Assembly (NCBI GenBank): GCA_965216965.1 | Contig: CBDCGX010000039.1 | Location: forward strand, 1 to 8,966 | Origin: CBDAKK01 sp965216965 | GTDB lineage: Bacteria > Spirochaetota > Spirochaetia > WTKD01 > G963693115 | Length of the DNA: 8,966 bases | Direction: 5' to 3' | Shown: piece by piece, positions 1 through 6,643 of the stretch | How positions within the stretch are numbered: position 1 is the first letter of the stretch | How the letters are laid out: every line of letters begins with the position of its first letter | Translations under genes and position numbers: made by a program | The notes under the pieces: generated by a model | The model's database searches: none | What the model was told of the DNA's origin: nothing | What the model saw: the letters and a program-made list of their open reading frames with translations, nothing else

Positions 1-443
1 GATGGTCCCGGTGGATTCAGACAGGGTTTCACGTGCCCCGCCCTACTCAGGATACCACTATCAATTAATCAAATCTTACACTTACGCGACTATCACGCTC
101 TTTGGTCAAACTTTCCAGTTTGTTCTGTTTCAATCGATCATCGAATATTGTGGTCCTACAACCCCGGTTAGTCCGTAAACTAACCGGTTTGGGCTAATCC
201 CCGTTCGCTCGCCGCTACTAGGGGAATCACTTTTGTTTTCTCTTCCTCCGCTTACTTAGATGTTTCAGTTCAGCGGGTTCGCTTGCATTACTGCATGACA
301 TGTCTTCAACATGACAGGTTGCCCCATTCGGAAATCTTCGACTATTATGGTCATTTGCACCTTATCGAAGCTTATCGCAGCTTATCACGTCCTTCATCGC
401 CTCTGAGAGCCTAGGCATCCGCCATACGCCCTTATTTACTTTT
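1..443 (-). rRNA. rrl: 23S ribosomal RNA, 5' part (cut by the window edge)
   Basis: Read on the minus strand, this is the conserved 5' domain I of large-subunit rRNA. It starts near 443 with the typical lead-in (GTAAATAAGGGCGTATGG, then GGATGCCTAGGC) and continues through the GATGAAGGACGTG segment, the AGTAGCGGCGAGCGAACGGG segment near 205-225, and the GTAGGGCGGGGCACGTGAAA segment near 28-47. About 440 bases are present and the remaining 2.4 kb or so lie to the left of the window. The exact 5' end is uncertain by several bases. It is transcribed with the 16S gene from the promoters at 2603-2941. Confidence 0.96.
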
Positions 444-493
444 TATAATGACTCCTTAATTATTAATATAAATATTAATAATACCAGATTATT

Positions 494-515
494 TTGTATG
501 AATAAATTCATACAA
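494..515 (-). other. Spacer hairpin near the 23S 5' end
   Basis: A perfect 9-bp inverted repeat (TTGTATGAA / TTCATACAA) encloses a 4-base loop. It lies about 50 bases upstream of the 23S gene on the transcribed strand and next to a second hairpin. It is probably part of the folded pre-rRNA. There is no T-run on the transcribed side, so it is not a terminator. Confidence 0.6.
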
Positions 516-519
516 GATT

Positions 520-537
520 TGTTGTCTTGCGACAACA
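520..537 (-). other. Spacer hairpin with GCAA tetraloop
   Basis: A perfect 7-bp stem (TGTTGTC / GACAACA) closes a loop that reads GCAA in the RNA, a GNRA tetraloop. The same loop occurs on the leader hairpin at 2454-2475. It is probably a structural or processing element of pre-rRNA. Confidence 0.6.
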
Positions 538-565
538 GATTTTGTTTTCTACTCGTATTTTCTTC

Positions 566-585
566 TTCAATATGTCAATGAACTT
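566..585 (-). promoter_or_regulatory. boxA-like antitermination element in the spacer
   Basis: The minus strand reads AAGTTCATTGACATATTGAA. It resembles the rRNA boxA element (E. coli TGCTCTTTAACA), to which NusB/NusE bind to make transcription processive. Two related copies, with AGTTC, a spacer, then ATATTGAGA, lie in the 16S leader at 2503-2522 and 2673-2693. A copy before both 16S and 23S is the usual arrangement for boxA. The assignment rests on position and similarity only. Confidence 0.55.
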
Positions 586-647
586 GTCTGTTAGATAATA
601 GATCGTAAATAACTATTACGCGACGTATCACGCACCTCATTTCTTAC

Positions 648-674
648 AATCCTAAGTCTAAACTTAGTCGGATT
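648..674 (-). other. Spacer hairpin beside the T-arm-like element
   Basis: A 6-bp stem (CTAAGT / ACTTAG) closes a 4-base loop. It is extended after a 3-base bulge by four further pairs (AATC / GATT). The fold uses the bases that a tRNA acceptor arm would need after the T-arm at 676-692, so the two structures compete. Confidence 0.5.
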
Positions 675-675
675 T

Positions 676-692
676 AACAGAATCGAACTGTT
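676..692 (-). other. Isolated tRNA T-arm-like hairpin
   Basis: The minus strand has a 5-bp stem (AACAG / CTGTT) around the seven-base loop TTCGATT, which matches the universal tRNA T-loop pattern TTCRANY. No matching 5' acceptor strand (it would read CGGATTT), D-arm or anticodon arm is found upstream. It is therefore not a functional tRNA. It could be the remnant of a lost spacer tRNA or a chance hairpin. Confidence 0.35.
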
Positions 693-787
693 ACTAATGT
701 GTCTCCAGTATCCTTTTTTTAGTATAAATACTAAAAAAATAAAACAAACCTAAAATAGATAAGATTAAACTAACTTTCGTCGTTCCG

Positions 788-804
788 TTTAGAGAGATAA
801 TCTT
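788..804 (-). other. 3' arm of the putative 16S processing stem
   Basis: The segment TTTAGAG-N5-ATCTT on the plus strand equals the minus-strand segment at 2383-2399 on the other side of 16S. In the transcript the two can therefore pair: 7 bp, a 5x5 internal loop, then 5 bp. Stems that bracket 16S are the usual RNase III-type processing sites of pre-rRNA. The arms lie about 30 bases (3' side) and 18 bases (5' side) outside the mature ends. Confidence 0.5.
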
Positions 805-835
805 ATTTTTATGTCTAATTTAATAGACTTTCTCT

Positions 836-2365
<1,530 letters not shown>

Positions 2366-2382
2366 AAAGTTTAATGCTTCTC

Positions 2383-2399
2383 AAGATCTCTACTCTAAA
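2383..2399 (-). other. 5' arm of the putative 16S processing stem
   Basis: The minus-strand sequence TTTAGAG-N5-ATCTT can pair with the trailer arm at 788-804, closing a stem around 16S as expected for an RNase III-type maturation site. Pairing is two blocks of 7 and 5 bp around a symmetric internal loop. Confidence 0.5.
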
Positions 2400-2424
2400 T
2401 TTAATTGACTAGGTTATTTGTTGG

Positions 2425-2442
2425 TACAATATCTCTATTGTA
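2425..2442 (-). other. Leader hairpin with GAGA tetraloop
   Basis: A perfect 7-bp stem (TACAATA / TATTGTA) closes a loop that reads GAGA in the RNA (GNRA class). G-U pairs can extend it to 2423-2444. It sits just upstream of the 16S processing stem. Confidence 0.55.
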
Positions 2443-2453
2443 TTACATGTTTT

Positions 2454-2475
2454 AAATTCAACTTGCGTTGAATTT
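2454..2475 (-). other. Leader hairpin with GCAA tetraloop
   Basis: A perfect 9-bp stem (AAATTCAAC / GTTGAATTT) closes a GCAA loop on the transcribed strand. The loop is the same as in the spacer hairpin at 520-537. No U-run follows, so it is a structural element and not a terminator. Confidence 0.6.
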
Positions 2476-2502
2476 TGTACTTACCTATTTTAATTTGGTT
2501 TG

Positions 2503-2522
2503 TCTCAATATTTTAATGAACT
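2503..2522 (-). promoter_or_regulatory. boxA-like element in the 16S leader (proximal copy)
   Basis: The minus strand reads AGTTCATTAAAATATTGAGA. It is closely related to the copies at 2673-2693 and, in the spacer, at 566-585. Position and sequence suggest the NusB/NusE-binding boxA of rRNA antitermination. This is inferred by similarity, not proven. Confidence 0.5.
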
Positions 2523-2537
2523 GCTCTTTTTGTTTTG

Positions 2538-2557
2538 AGACGATGCAAACATCGTCT
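2538..2557 (-). other. Leader hairpin with TTTG loop
   Basis: A perfect 8-bp stem (AGACGATG / CATCGTCT) closes a 4-base loop that reads TTTG on the transcribed strand. It lies between promoter P3 and the proximal boxA-like element. Confidence 0.55.
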
Positions 2558-2602
2558 TTACTTATAATTAGTGTCACATTTAACATGTGTCTTTATCGTT
2601 AA

Positions 2603-2643
2603 GCGGGTGCAAAGATAAGAACTTTAATTCCTAACTTCCAAAA
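2603..2643 (-). promoter_or_regulatory. rRNA promoter P3 (closest to 16S)
   Basis: The minus strand has a Bacteroidota -7 box TATCTTTG (2610-2617). It is preceded after 21 bases by TTTTG (2639-2643) and followed by the GC-rich discriminator CACCCGC that all three rRNA promoters share. The spacing is slightly longer than in P1 and P2. Transcription should start near 2602-2606. Confidence 0.65.
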
Positions 2644-2672
2644 GAAAATTTATTTTTCTTTTCTTAGCCTCT

Positions 2673-2693
2673 TCTCAATATTTTATAAGAACT
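2673..2693 (-). promoter_or_regulatory. boxA-like element in the 16S leader (distal copy)
   Basis: This is a minus-strand copy of AGTTC followed by TTATAAAATATTGAGA, one base longer than the copy at 2503-2522. It lies between promoters P2 and P3, so only transcripts from P1 and P2 would carry it. Confidence 0.4.
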
Positions 2694-2731
2694 ATCGCTA
2701 TTGTTTATCGAAACGTTTTCTGTTTCTCAAA

Positions 2732-2769
2732 GCGGGTGCAAATGTACAACCATTTTTGACTCTTGCAAG
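2732..2769 (-). promoter_or_regulatory. rRNA promoter P2
   Basis: On the minus strand, the -33 element CTTG (2766-2769) and the -7 box TACATTTG (2739-2746) are 19 bases apart. They are followed by the GC-rich CACCCGC discriminator. The 28 bases 2719-2746 are identical to 2890-2917 at P1. Upstream of the -33 lies an A/T-rich stretch that could act as an UP element. Start near 2731-2735. Confidence 0.8.
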
Positions 2770-2902
2770 ATTTTTGTGAAAATAAAATTTTTCTTTCTTA
2801 CCAGTGAGCTATTTTTGATGGATTAACTCATCTCCATACCTCGTATCACCATGTTCTACTGAACTTACACTCATATCTGAAAAACAATATCTGTTTCTCA
2901 AA

Positions 2903-2941
2903 GCGGGTGCAAATGTAATACCATTTTACAATCTTGCAAAG
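2903..2941 (-). promoter_or_regulatory. rRNA promoter P1 (farthest from 16S)
   Basis: On the minus strand, the -33 element CTTTG (2937-2941) is followed after 19 bases by the perfect -7 box TACATTTG (2910-2917) and the GC-rich CACCCGC discriminator. It matches the Bacteroidota sigma-A consensus (TTG, then TAnnTTTG) better than any other site in the window. The A/T-rich flank beyond 2941 may stimulate it. Start near 2902-2906. Confidence 0.82.
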
Positions 2942-3336
2942 ACTTTTTTAATAAATCTGAACTCGTATTCATTAAGATGTTGTATAGTGGACACTTAGCC
3001 CTAAAACAAAAACTATAAGAACATCTAGTGTTAATAATATTAATGATATTGATAAAGCTTTAAACACTATAAATGAGTTATATCTTCAATAATAATTTAG
3101 AACTAAAAATAAGTACATTATGTATGTTGTTAAATAAGATCTGATCTCTATAAAATAAAAGTATGTTACTAATAAGTTGATAATAATATCTCCTTACAAT
3201 GACAATATTTACAATAATAAGGGTAATTAGAATTAATAAACCACTACACTATTGTAATAAAATGTTATAATTATTAATACAATAGGTAATATAGAACAAG
3301 ATATTATTTACTTTTGCCATTACAAAACAAATAGCT
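2942..3336. other. AT-rich divergent intergenic region
   Basis: About 395 bases separate the rRNA promoters (minus strand) from the udk start (plus strand). Almost all of it is A or T, with frequent stops in all frames and no convincing ORF, tRNA or gene remnant. The only features I note are a weak 7-bp inverted repeat (TAGTGTT 3026-3032 with AACACTA 3063-3069) and the promoter-like box just before udk. Confidence 0.7.
3309..3316 (+). promoter_or_regulatory. Putative -7 box of the udk operon
   Basis: TACTTTTG matches the Bacteroidota TAnnTTTG box and ends 20 bases before the udk start codon, giving a short leader. No TTG is seen at the proper upstream distance, so support is partial. Confidence 0.45.
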
Positions 3337-3948
3337 ATGCTTGTAATTGGAATAGCCGGGGGAACCGGATCAGGAAAAACAACTGTTGTAAGGGAAATAA
3401 TAAAAAGCTTGGATAAAAGTGAAGTTGCTGTCCTTTCGCAAGATTCATATTATAGAGACAGTAGCCATTTGCCATTAGAAGAAAGAAAGAAACTAAATTT
3501 TGATCATCCTAAAGCTCTTGAATTCGAACTACTAGTTAATCACATCTCTAAATTAAAGAATGGGGAGAGCATCAAAGAACCCATATACTCATATTTAACA
3601 TGTAGCAGGGCATCGGAAACCAATACTATATCTCCTAAAAAAGTAATAATTGTTGAAGGTATTCTTATTTTAACTAATCCAGAGCTAAGAGACTTGTTTG
3701 ACATCAAGATTTTTGTGCATGCTAGTGATGATGACAGATTGATAAGAGTAATTAAACGAGATACTATTGAAAGAGGAAGAGATGTCCATCAGGTTTTGGA
3801 TAGGTATCACAAAACCTTGAAACCTATGCATAATCAATTTATAGAGCCTTCAAAAAATTATGCAGATTTAATTATTCCTCAAGGCGGAGAAAACAAAGTA
3901 GCTATAAATGTTTTAGCAACTGTTATTAAAAATAAATTAGTAGAGTAA
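3337..3948 (+). CDS. udk: Uridine kinase
   Basis: This 203-residue cytoplasmic enzyme phosphorylates uridine and cytidine to UMP and CMP with ATP or GTP, in the pyrimidine salvage pathway. The protein has the family order throughout: a P-loop GGTGSGKT at residues 8-15, DSYYRD (36-41) and NFDHP (54-58) of the nucleoside site, PIYSY (82-86), KKVIIVEGIL (101-110) as the Walker B-like strand, the RD-IERGRD arginine-rich lid (141-149), and QFIEPSKNYADLIIP near the end. Length is typical of bacterial Udk. ATG at 3337 places the P-loop at the usual distance from the N-terminus. There is no Shine-Dalgarno, normal for this phylum. It is the first gene of a plus-strand operon; the next gene starts 13 bases after its stop. 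Confidence 0.96.
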   Translation: MLVIGIAGGTGSGKTTVVREIIKSLDKSEVAVLSQDSYYRDSSHLPLEERKKLNFDHPKALEFELLVNHISKLKNGESIKEPIYSYLTCSRASETNTISPKKVIIVEGILILTNPELRDLFDIKIFVHASDDDRLIRVIKRDTIERGRDVHQVLDRYHKTLKPMHNQFIEPSKNYADLIIPQGGENKVAINVLATVIKNKLVE

Positions 3949-3961
3949 ACACTATATATAA

Positions 3962-4270
3962 ATGGCATTTAAAAGTAAAAAGATATTAGCATTTATTAAA
4001 ACCAATAAATACATGGTTGTGTTTATCGCGTTCCTTATATGGATGTTATTCTTAGATACTAACTCATGGCTAAAACACCGTGAACTAGATAAAAGCATTG
4101 AAAAACTTGAAGGAAGAAAAGAATTTTATCAAGAGGAAATCACAAAAGATAGAAAGGCTCTAGAAGAACTAGATAACAATCCAGATAAATTGGAAAAATA
4201 TGCTAGAGAGATATTTCTAATGAAAAAGGAGAATGAAGATATCTTTATCATTAAAGAGGAAACCAAATAA
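3962..4270 (+). CDS. Septum formation initiator family protein (DivIC/FtsB-like)
   Basis: This 102-residue protein has the plan of the small bitopic divisome proteins. It has a short basic cytoplasmic N-terminus (residues 1-16), one membrane helix (about 17-31, YMVVFIAFLIWMLFL) and the FLDTNSW junction. A charged heptad-rich coiled coil follows (about 36-72), then the family's C-terminal segment with DNNPDKLEKYAREIFLMKKE (71-90) and EDIFII. In other bacteria such proteins join FtsL and FtsQ/DivIB in a complex that activates septal wall synthesis. The primary sequence cannot tell FtsB from DivIC, hence no symbol. It lies 13 bases after udk and 11 bases before mutA, so it is probably cotranscribed with both. 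The metabolic neighbours do not share its function; the grouping seems to be a conserved flavobacterial gene order. Confidence 0.88.
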   Translation: MAFKSKKILAFIKTNKYMVVFIAFLIWMLFLDTNSWLKHRELDKSIEKLEGRKEFYQEEITKDRKALEELDNNPDKLEKYAREIFLMKKENEDIFIIKEETK

Positions 4271-4281
4271 TCGTTTTATTA

Positions 4282-5658
4282 ATGGAAGAGCTATTTCCTG
4301 AGTTTAGAGATGTTTCATATAAAGAATGGAAAAATAAGGCCAACTTTGACCTTAATGGAGAAGATTTCAATCAGTCACTCATTTTCCACAGCCTTGAAGG
4401 CATAAATGTTCCCCCCTACTTTTCGCCTGACAACAATTTCAAGAAAATAGCAACTAAAAGGCTTTCGAATCCAAATATTAATCTTGGAAAATCATTCTAC
4501 CTTAAAAATGATAAAAAATCTATCCGTATTCTTACATCGGTTTTACGTGAGGATTTTGATTTAATCACAATATACATACCAAATGGATTCAATCTAGATA
4601 CACTTACGGCTACAACATCCCTTTTCAACAAAGAAATATCACTGAAATTTGATAGTTTCTCTCTTAGCCATCTAGATACAATTCTATCATGGGAAAAGAA
4701 ATCACTTATAAAAAATAAGTTATACTTAAATATTGATTTCATAAAGGATTTATCTAAAAATGGAGACTGGAATAATTCTGAGAAAGAAGATTTAGAATTA
4801 TTCAAAAAAGCTTTGCTGTTTTCTAATGATAAAATAATTCCTTTTGCCATAGATACTGCTATTTTCCAAAATGCAGGAGCAAATATTTTACAGCAAATCT
4901 CTTATGCTTTAGCTATATCTGTTGAATACGCTGAGATACTCGGTGCAAATTTCTTTGATAAGGTACAATACAATTTTGCATTTGGATCAAATTTCTTTTT
5001 TGAAGTTACTAAAGTTCCCGTGTTTGACCACCTACTAGAATTAATAAAAACAAAATATAATAGTAAATCTAAAACAATAATAAGCGGAGAAGGCAGCGTT
5101 AGAAATAAAACGATCTACGATGCGGAAAATAATCTTTTACGAAGTACCTCTGAATCTTTTTCAGCTCTACTATCAGGTGTAGATTACTACACAAACATCC
5201 CATTTGATGAAATATTTAATGCTCCAAACAGTTTTTCTGGAAGACTAGCGTACAATCAATTATTACTATTAAGGGAAGAAGCTAATATAGACAAAGTCGA
5301 AAACATAAGCGATGGCAGCTATTACATCGATTTTATTAAAGTCGAAATTGCTGAAAAATCATTAGAAATCTTCAAACTTATAGAAAATGGTGGTGGTTTT
5401 TTGAAACAATTAAAAGAAGGCGTAATTCAAAAGAAAATTTTAGAAAGTGCTAAAAAAGAGCAAGATGCCTACAATAAAGGTGATATTAAAATCACAGGTT
5501 CAAATACTTATCAAAATAAAAACGAGCTAATCAACTCAAAGATAAGAAGATACCCATTTAATAAGTCTTCACAAAAAAGAACTATCATTAAGCGCATTCT
5601 ATCCAAAAGGCTTTCAGAATTTTCTGAAAGGAGAAGATTAGATGCTGAAAAAAAATAA
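4282..5658 (+). CDS. mutA: Methylmalonyl-CoA mutase, small (non-catalytic) subunit
   Basis: This 458-residue protein resembles the small subunit of heterodimeric methylmalonyl-CoA mutase, which interconverts succinyl-CoA and (R)-methylmalonyl-CoA together with the B12-binding MutB. It carries the N-terminal lead-in (FPEFRDVSYKEWKNKANFDL) and the substrate-side motif SLEGINVPPYFSPDN (about residues 38-52). A barrel region follows, with SYALAISVEYAEILGA (about 207-222) and the SGVDYYTNIPFDE segment. I see no C-terminal cobalamin motif (DxHxxG), as expected for MutA. The C-terminus, ending in RRYPFNKSSQKRT and a charged tail, is close to the family's usual end, so the gene looks complete. It is the third gene of the udk operon. 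The partner gene mutB, normally directly downstream in flavobacteria, is missing here. Confidence 0.9.
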   Translation: MEELFPEFRDVSYKEWKNKANFDLNGEDFNQSLIFHSLEGINVPPYFSPDNNFKKIATKRLSNPNINLGKSFYLKNDKKSIRILTSVLREDFDLITIYIPNGFNLDTLTATTSLFNKEISLKFDSFSLSHLDTILSWEKKSLIKNKLYLNIDFIKDLSKNGDWNNSEKEDLELFKKALLFSNDKIIPFAIDTAIFQNAGANILQQISYALAISVEYAEILGANFFDKVQYNFAFGSNFFFEVTKVPVFDHLLELIKTKYNSKSKTIISGEGSVRNKTIYDAENNLLRSTSESFSALLSGVDYYTNIPFDEIFNAPNSFSGRLAYNQLLLLREEANIDKVENISDGSYYIDFIKVEIAEKSLEIFKLIENGGGFLKQLKEGVIQKKILESAKKEQDAYNKGDIKITGSNTYQNKNELINSKIRRYPFNKSSQKRTIIKRILSKRLSEFSERRRLDAEKK

Positions 5659-5660
5659 AA

Positions 5661-5692
5661 TAAGCCTAAATCCCTTTACATCAAAAGGCTTA
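5661..5692 (+). terminator. Weak inverted repeat after mutA
   Basis: A 7-bp inverted repeat (TAAGCCT / AGGCTTA) surrounds an 18-base loop 2 bases after the mutA stop. No T-run follows, so if it ends transcription at all it is inefficient. It may instead stabilise the 3' end of the mRNA. Confidence 0.3.
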
Positions 5693-5769
5693 ACCCTAAA
5701 ATAACACGCAATAACAGTAGTTAAATGATTATTTTTTGTATTTTAGTGAAAACCTAAAAAATACAACTT

Positions 5770-5922
5770 ATGGATAAAAGCTACAACACAACTTATGAGG
5801 AAAGGTCTACAACACATTCGGTATCAGGCAGACTTTACTCCAAAATCAGAAAAGCCCTAACTTTAGATGAGATAAGAAAGAAGTATTCGGTAAAAGTAGA
5901 AATTAACAAAGCTAGTGCCTAG
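5770..5922 (+). CDS. Small protein of unknown function (50 residues)
   Basis: An ATG-started frame of 50 codons lies alone between mutA and a strong terminator that begins 20 bases after its TAG stop. The predicted product is hydrophilic and mixed-charge, with 11 Lys/Arg and 6 Asp/Glu. It has a Ser/Thr-rich N-terminus and a likely short helix around GRLYSKIRKALTLDEIRKKY (residues 20-39). It has no signal peptide, membrane segment or cysteine pair. I do not recognise a family. Its placement just before a terminator and its ordinary codon use favour a real gene. It is 111 bases after mutA and may be read through from it; I see no clear -33/-7 pair of its own. It could instead be a non-coding 3' region. 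Confidence 0.5.
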   Translation: MDKSYNTTYEERSTTHSVSGRLYSKIRKALTLDEIRKKYSVKVEINKASA

Positions 5923-5942
5923 CAAATATAATATTGTTTACT

Positions 5943-5977
5943 TAAGCGACCTATGATATAGGTTCGCTTATTTTTTT
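5943..5977 (+). terminator. Rho-independent terminator for the plus-strand genes
   Basis: The stem TAAGCGA + CCTAT pairs with ATAGG + TCGCTTA (12 bp, one bulged T, 3-base loop) and is followed by seven T. This is a strong intrinsic terminator in plus orientation. The right arm covers the TAA stop codon (5968-5970) of the convergent gene. The minus-strand side has no good U-run, so it acts mainly on transcripts from the left. Confidence 0.88.
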
Positions 5978-6462
5978 ATTACAAAAACCTTCGTATTCCT
6001 ACTCTTTGTTAGTAAAGCACTTTTATTAAGTTTGCCAATATTTAATTGTACAACATTTCGCTGTTCATCGAATAACTCTGTGAGAATTTTGTCTTGGACT
6101 TCAATGCTTTCTATATCTGATGTTATATCTACATAAAAATAAATCCAAGTGGCCTCATCTTCTATCTCACTACCTAAAAAATTCAATTTAACATGCTTAT
6201 CATTCACTTTCAAGCTAAGGTTATCTTCTAAATAGCTATACGCCAAGGAATCAAGCTTTTTATATTGATTATGACTCCCGATAAGAACGGGTCTACCTAA
6301 CCTCTTATCTAAAGCATTTTGCCAATCATCGTTAAAGACCTTAAGGCTCAGCTCTAGCTGATTAGACTTCTCATTTAATGAGATCTCCAATACACTAACA
6401 TAGTATTTATGCATTACAAACGACATCATTGCAACAAAAACTAAAACAAGAACTCTCTTCAT
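5968..6462 (-). CDS. DUF6702 family protein, exported
   Basis: This 164-residue protein begins with a short basic stretch and a hydrophobic segment (MKRVLVLVFVAMMSFVM), a likely Sec signal peptide or membrane anchor. There is no lipobox cysteine. Directly after it comes HKYYVSVLEISLNEKSNQLE (18-37), a conserved opening of the DUF6702 family of Bacteroidota. KVFNDDWQNALDKRLGR (41-57) and the late segment ATWIYFYVDITSDIESIEV (104-122) also fit. The family has no established function; its predicted beta-rich fold suggests a periplasmic or surface role. The gene is alone on its strand and convergent with the small ORF at 5770. Its stop codon lies inside that ORF's terminator stem. Confidence 0.75.
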   Translation of the reverse strand: MKRVLVLVFVAMMSFVMHKYYVSVLEISLNEKSNQLELSLKVFNDDWQNALDKRLGRPVLIGSHNQYKKLDSLAYSYLEDNLSLKVNDKHVKLNFLGSEIEDEATWIYFYVDITSDIESIEVQDKILTELFDEQRNVVQLNIGKLNKSALLTKSRNTKVFVIKK

Positions 6463-6523
6463 ATATAAAAATAAATTATACTACTACTCATTACATTTTT
6501 AAATAAATACTTGAAATGCAAAT

Positions 6524-6544
6524 AAACAATAAAATTGTTTTTTT
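6524..6544. other. A/T-only hairpin with T-run
   Basis: A 7-bp repeat (AAACAAT / ATTGTTT) with a 3-base loop runs into more T on the plus strand, giving seven T in total. It looks like a weak plus-strand terminator. However, no plus-strand gene precedes it except sequence antisense to the DUF6702 gene. It may simply reflect base composition. Confidence 0.25.
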
Positions 6545-6573
6545 AAGACTAATCTCACAACAAACCTAAGTTC

Positions 6574-6599
6574 AAAATATTATTATAGAATAATATTTT
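6574..6599. other. Perfect 11-bp inverted repeat upstream of peptidase E
   Basis: AAAATATTATT and AATAATATTTT flank a 4-base centre (ATAG). The repeat ends 10 bases before the putative -7 box of the peptidase E gene, so it covers the place where the -33 element should be. That is a plausible operator position. It contains only A/T in the arms, so chance cannot be excluded. Confidence 0.35.
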
Positions 6600-6609
6600 T
6601 GATATTTAC

Positions 6610-6617
6610 TACATTTG
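6610..6617 (+). promoter_or_regulatory. Putative -7 box of the peptidase E gene
   Basis: TACATTTG is a perfect match to the Bacteroidota -7 consensus and is identical to the boxes of rRNA promoters P1 and P2. It lies 26 bases before the ATG at 6644 and so supports that start. No TTG at the right upstream distance. Confidence 0.5.
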
Positions 6618-6643
6618 TAATTAACAACATTTACATAAATACG

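Larger units (their letters stand above)
444..835 (-). other. 16S-23S internal transcribed spacer without an intact tRNA
   Basis: About 390 bases separate the 16S 3' end from the 23S 5' end. Flavobacterial spacers commonly carry tRNA-Ile and tRNA-Ala. Neither is here: I see no D-arm, anticodon arm or paired acceptor on either strand. The spacer does hold two adjacent hairpins (494-515, 520-537), a boxA-like element (566-585), an 18-base near-copy of a 23S segment (616-633), a hairpin at 648-674, an isolated T-arm-like hairpin (676-692), one arm of the 16S processing stem (788-804), and small hairpins at 813-828 and 828-841. Confidence 0.85.
2366..2735 (-). other. rRNA operon leader
   Basis: This transcribed leader lies between the promoter starts and mature 16S. 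From promoter to gene it contains boxA-like copies (2673-2693, 2503-2522), the most gene-proximal promoter (2603-2643), three hairpins (2538-2557, 2454-2475, 2425-2442), and the 5' arm of the 16S processing stem (2383-2399). Transcripts from the farthest promoter extend it to about 2903. No ORF of note is present. Confidence 0.75.

Noticed and set aside
2640..2662. 9-bp A/T hairpin at the -33 side of promoter P3
   Set aside because: It consists of A-run and T-run pairing in very AT-rich DNA and overlaps a promoter element; composition explains it.
2942..3336. Possible small gene, tRNA or mobile-element end between the rRNA promoters and udk
   Set aside because: Frames are short and full of stops, no terminal inverted repeats or target duplications are visible, and no cloverleaf can be drawn.
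4497..4850. Minus-strand frame of 117 codons opposite mutA
   Set aside because: It is antisense to a clearly conserved region of mutA and has no promoter or family resemblance.
6599..6643. Upstream TTG start giving a 15-residue longer peptidase E
   Set aside because: The extra residues do not fit the family N-terminus, and the putative -7 box (6610-6617) lies inside this stretch.
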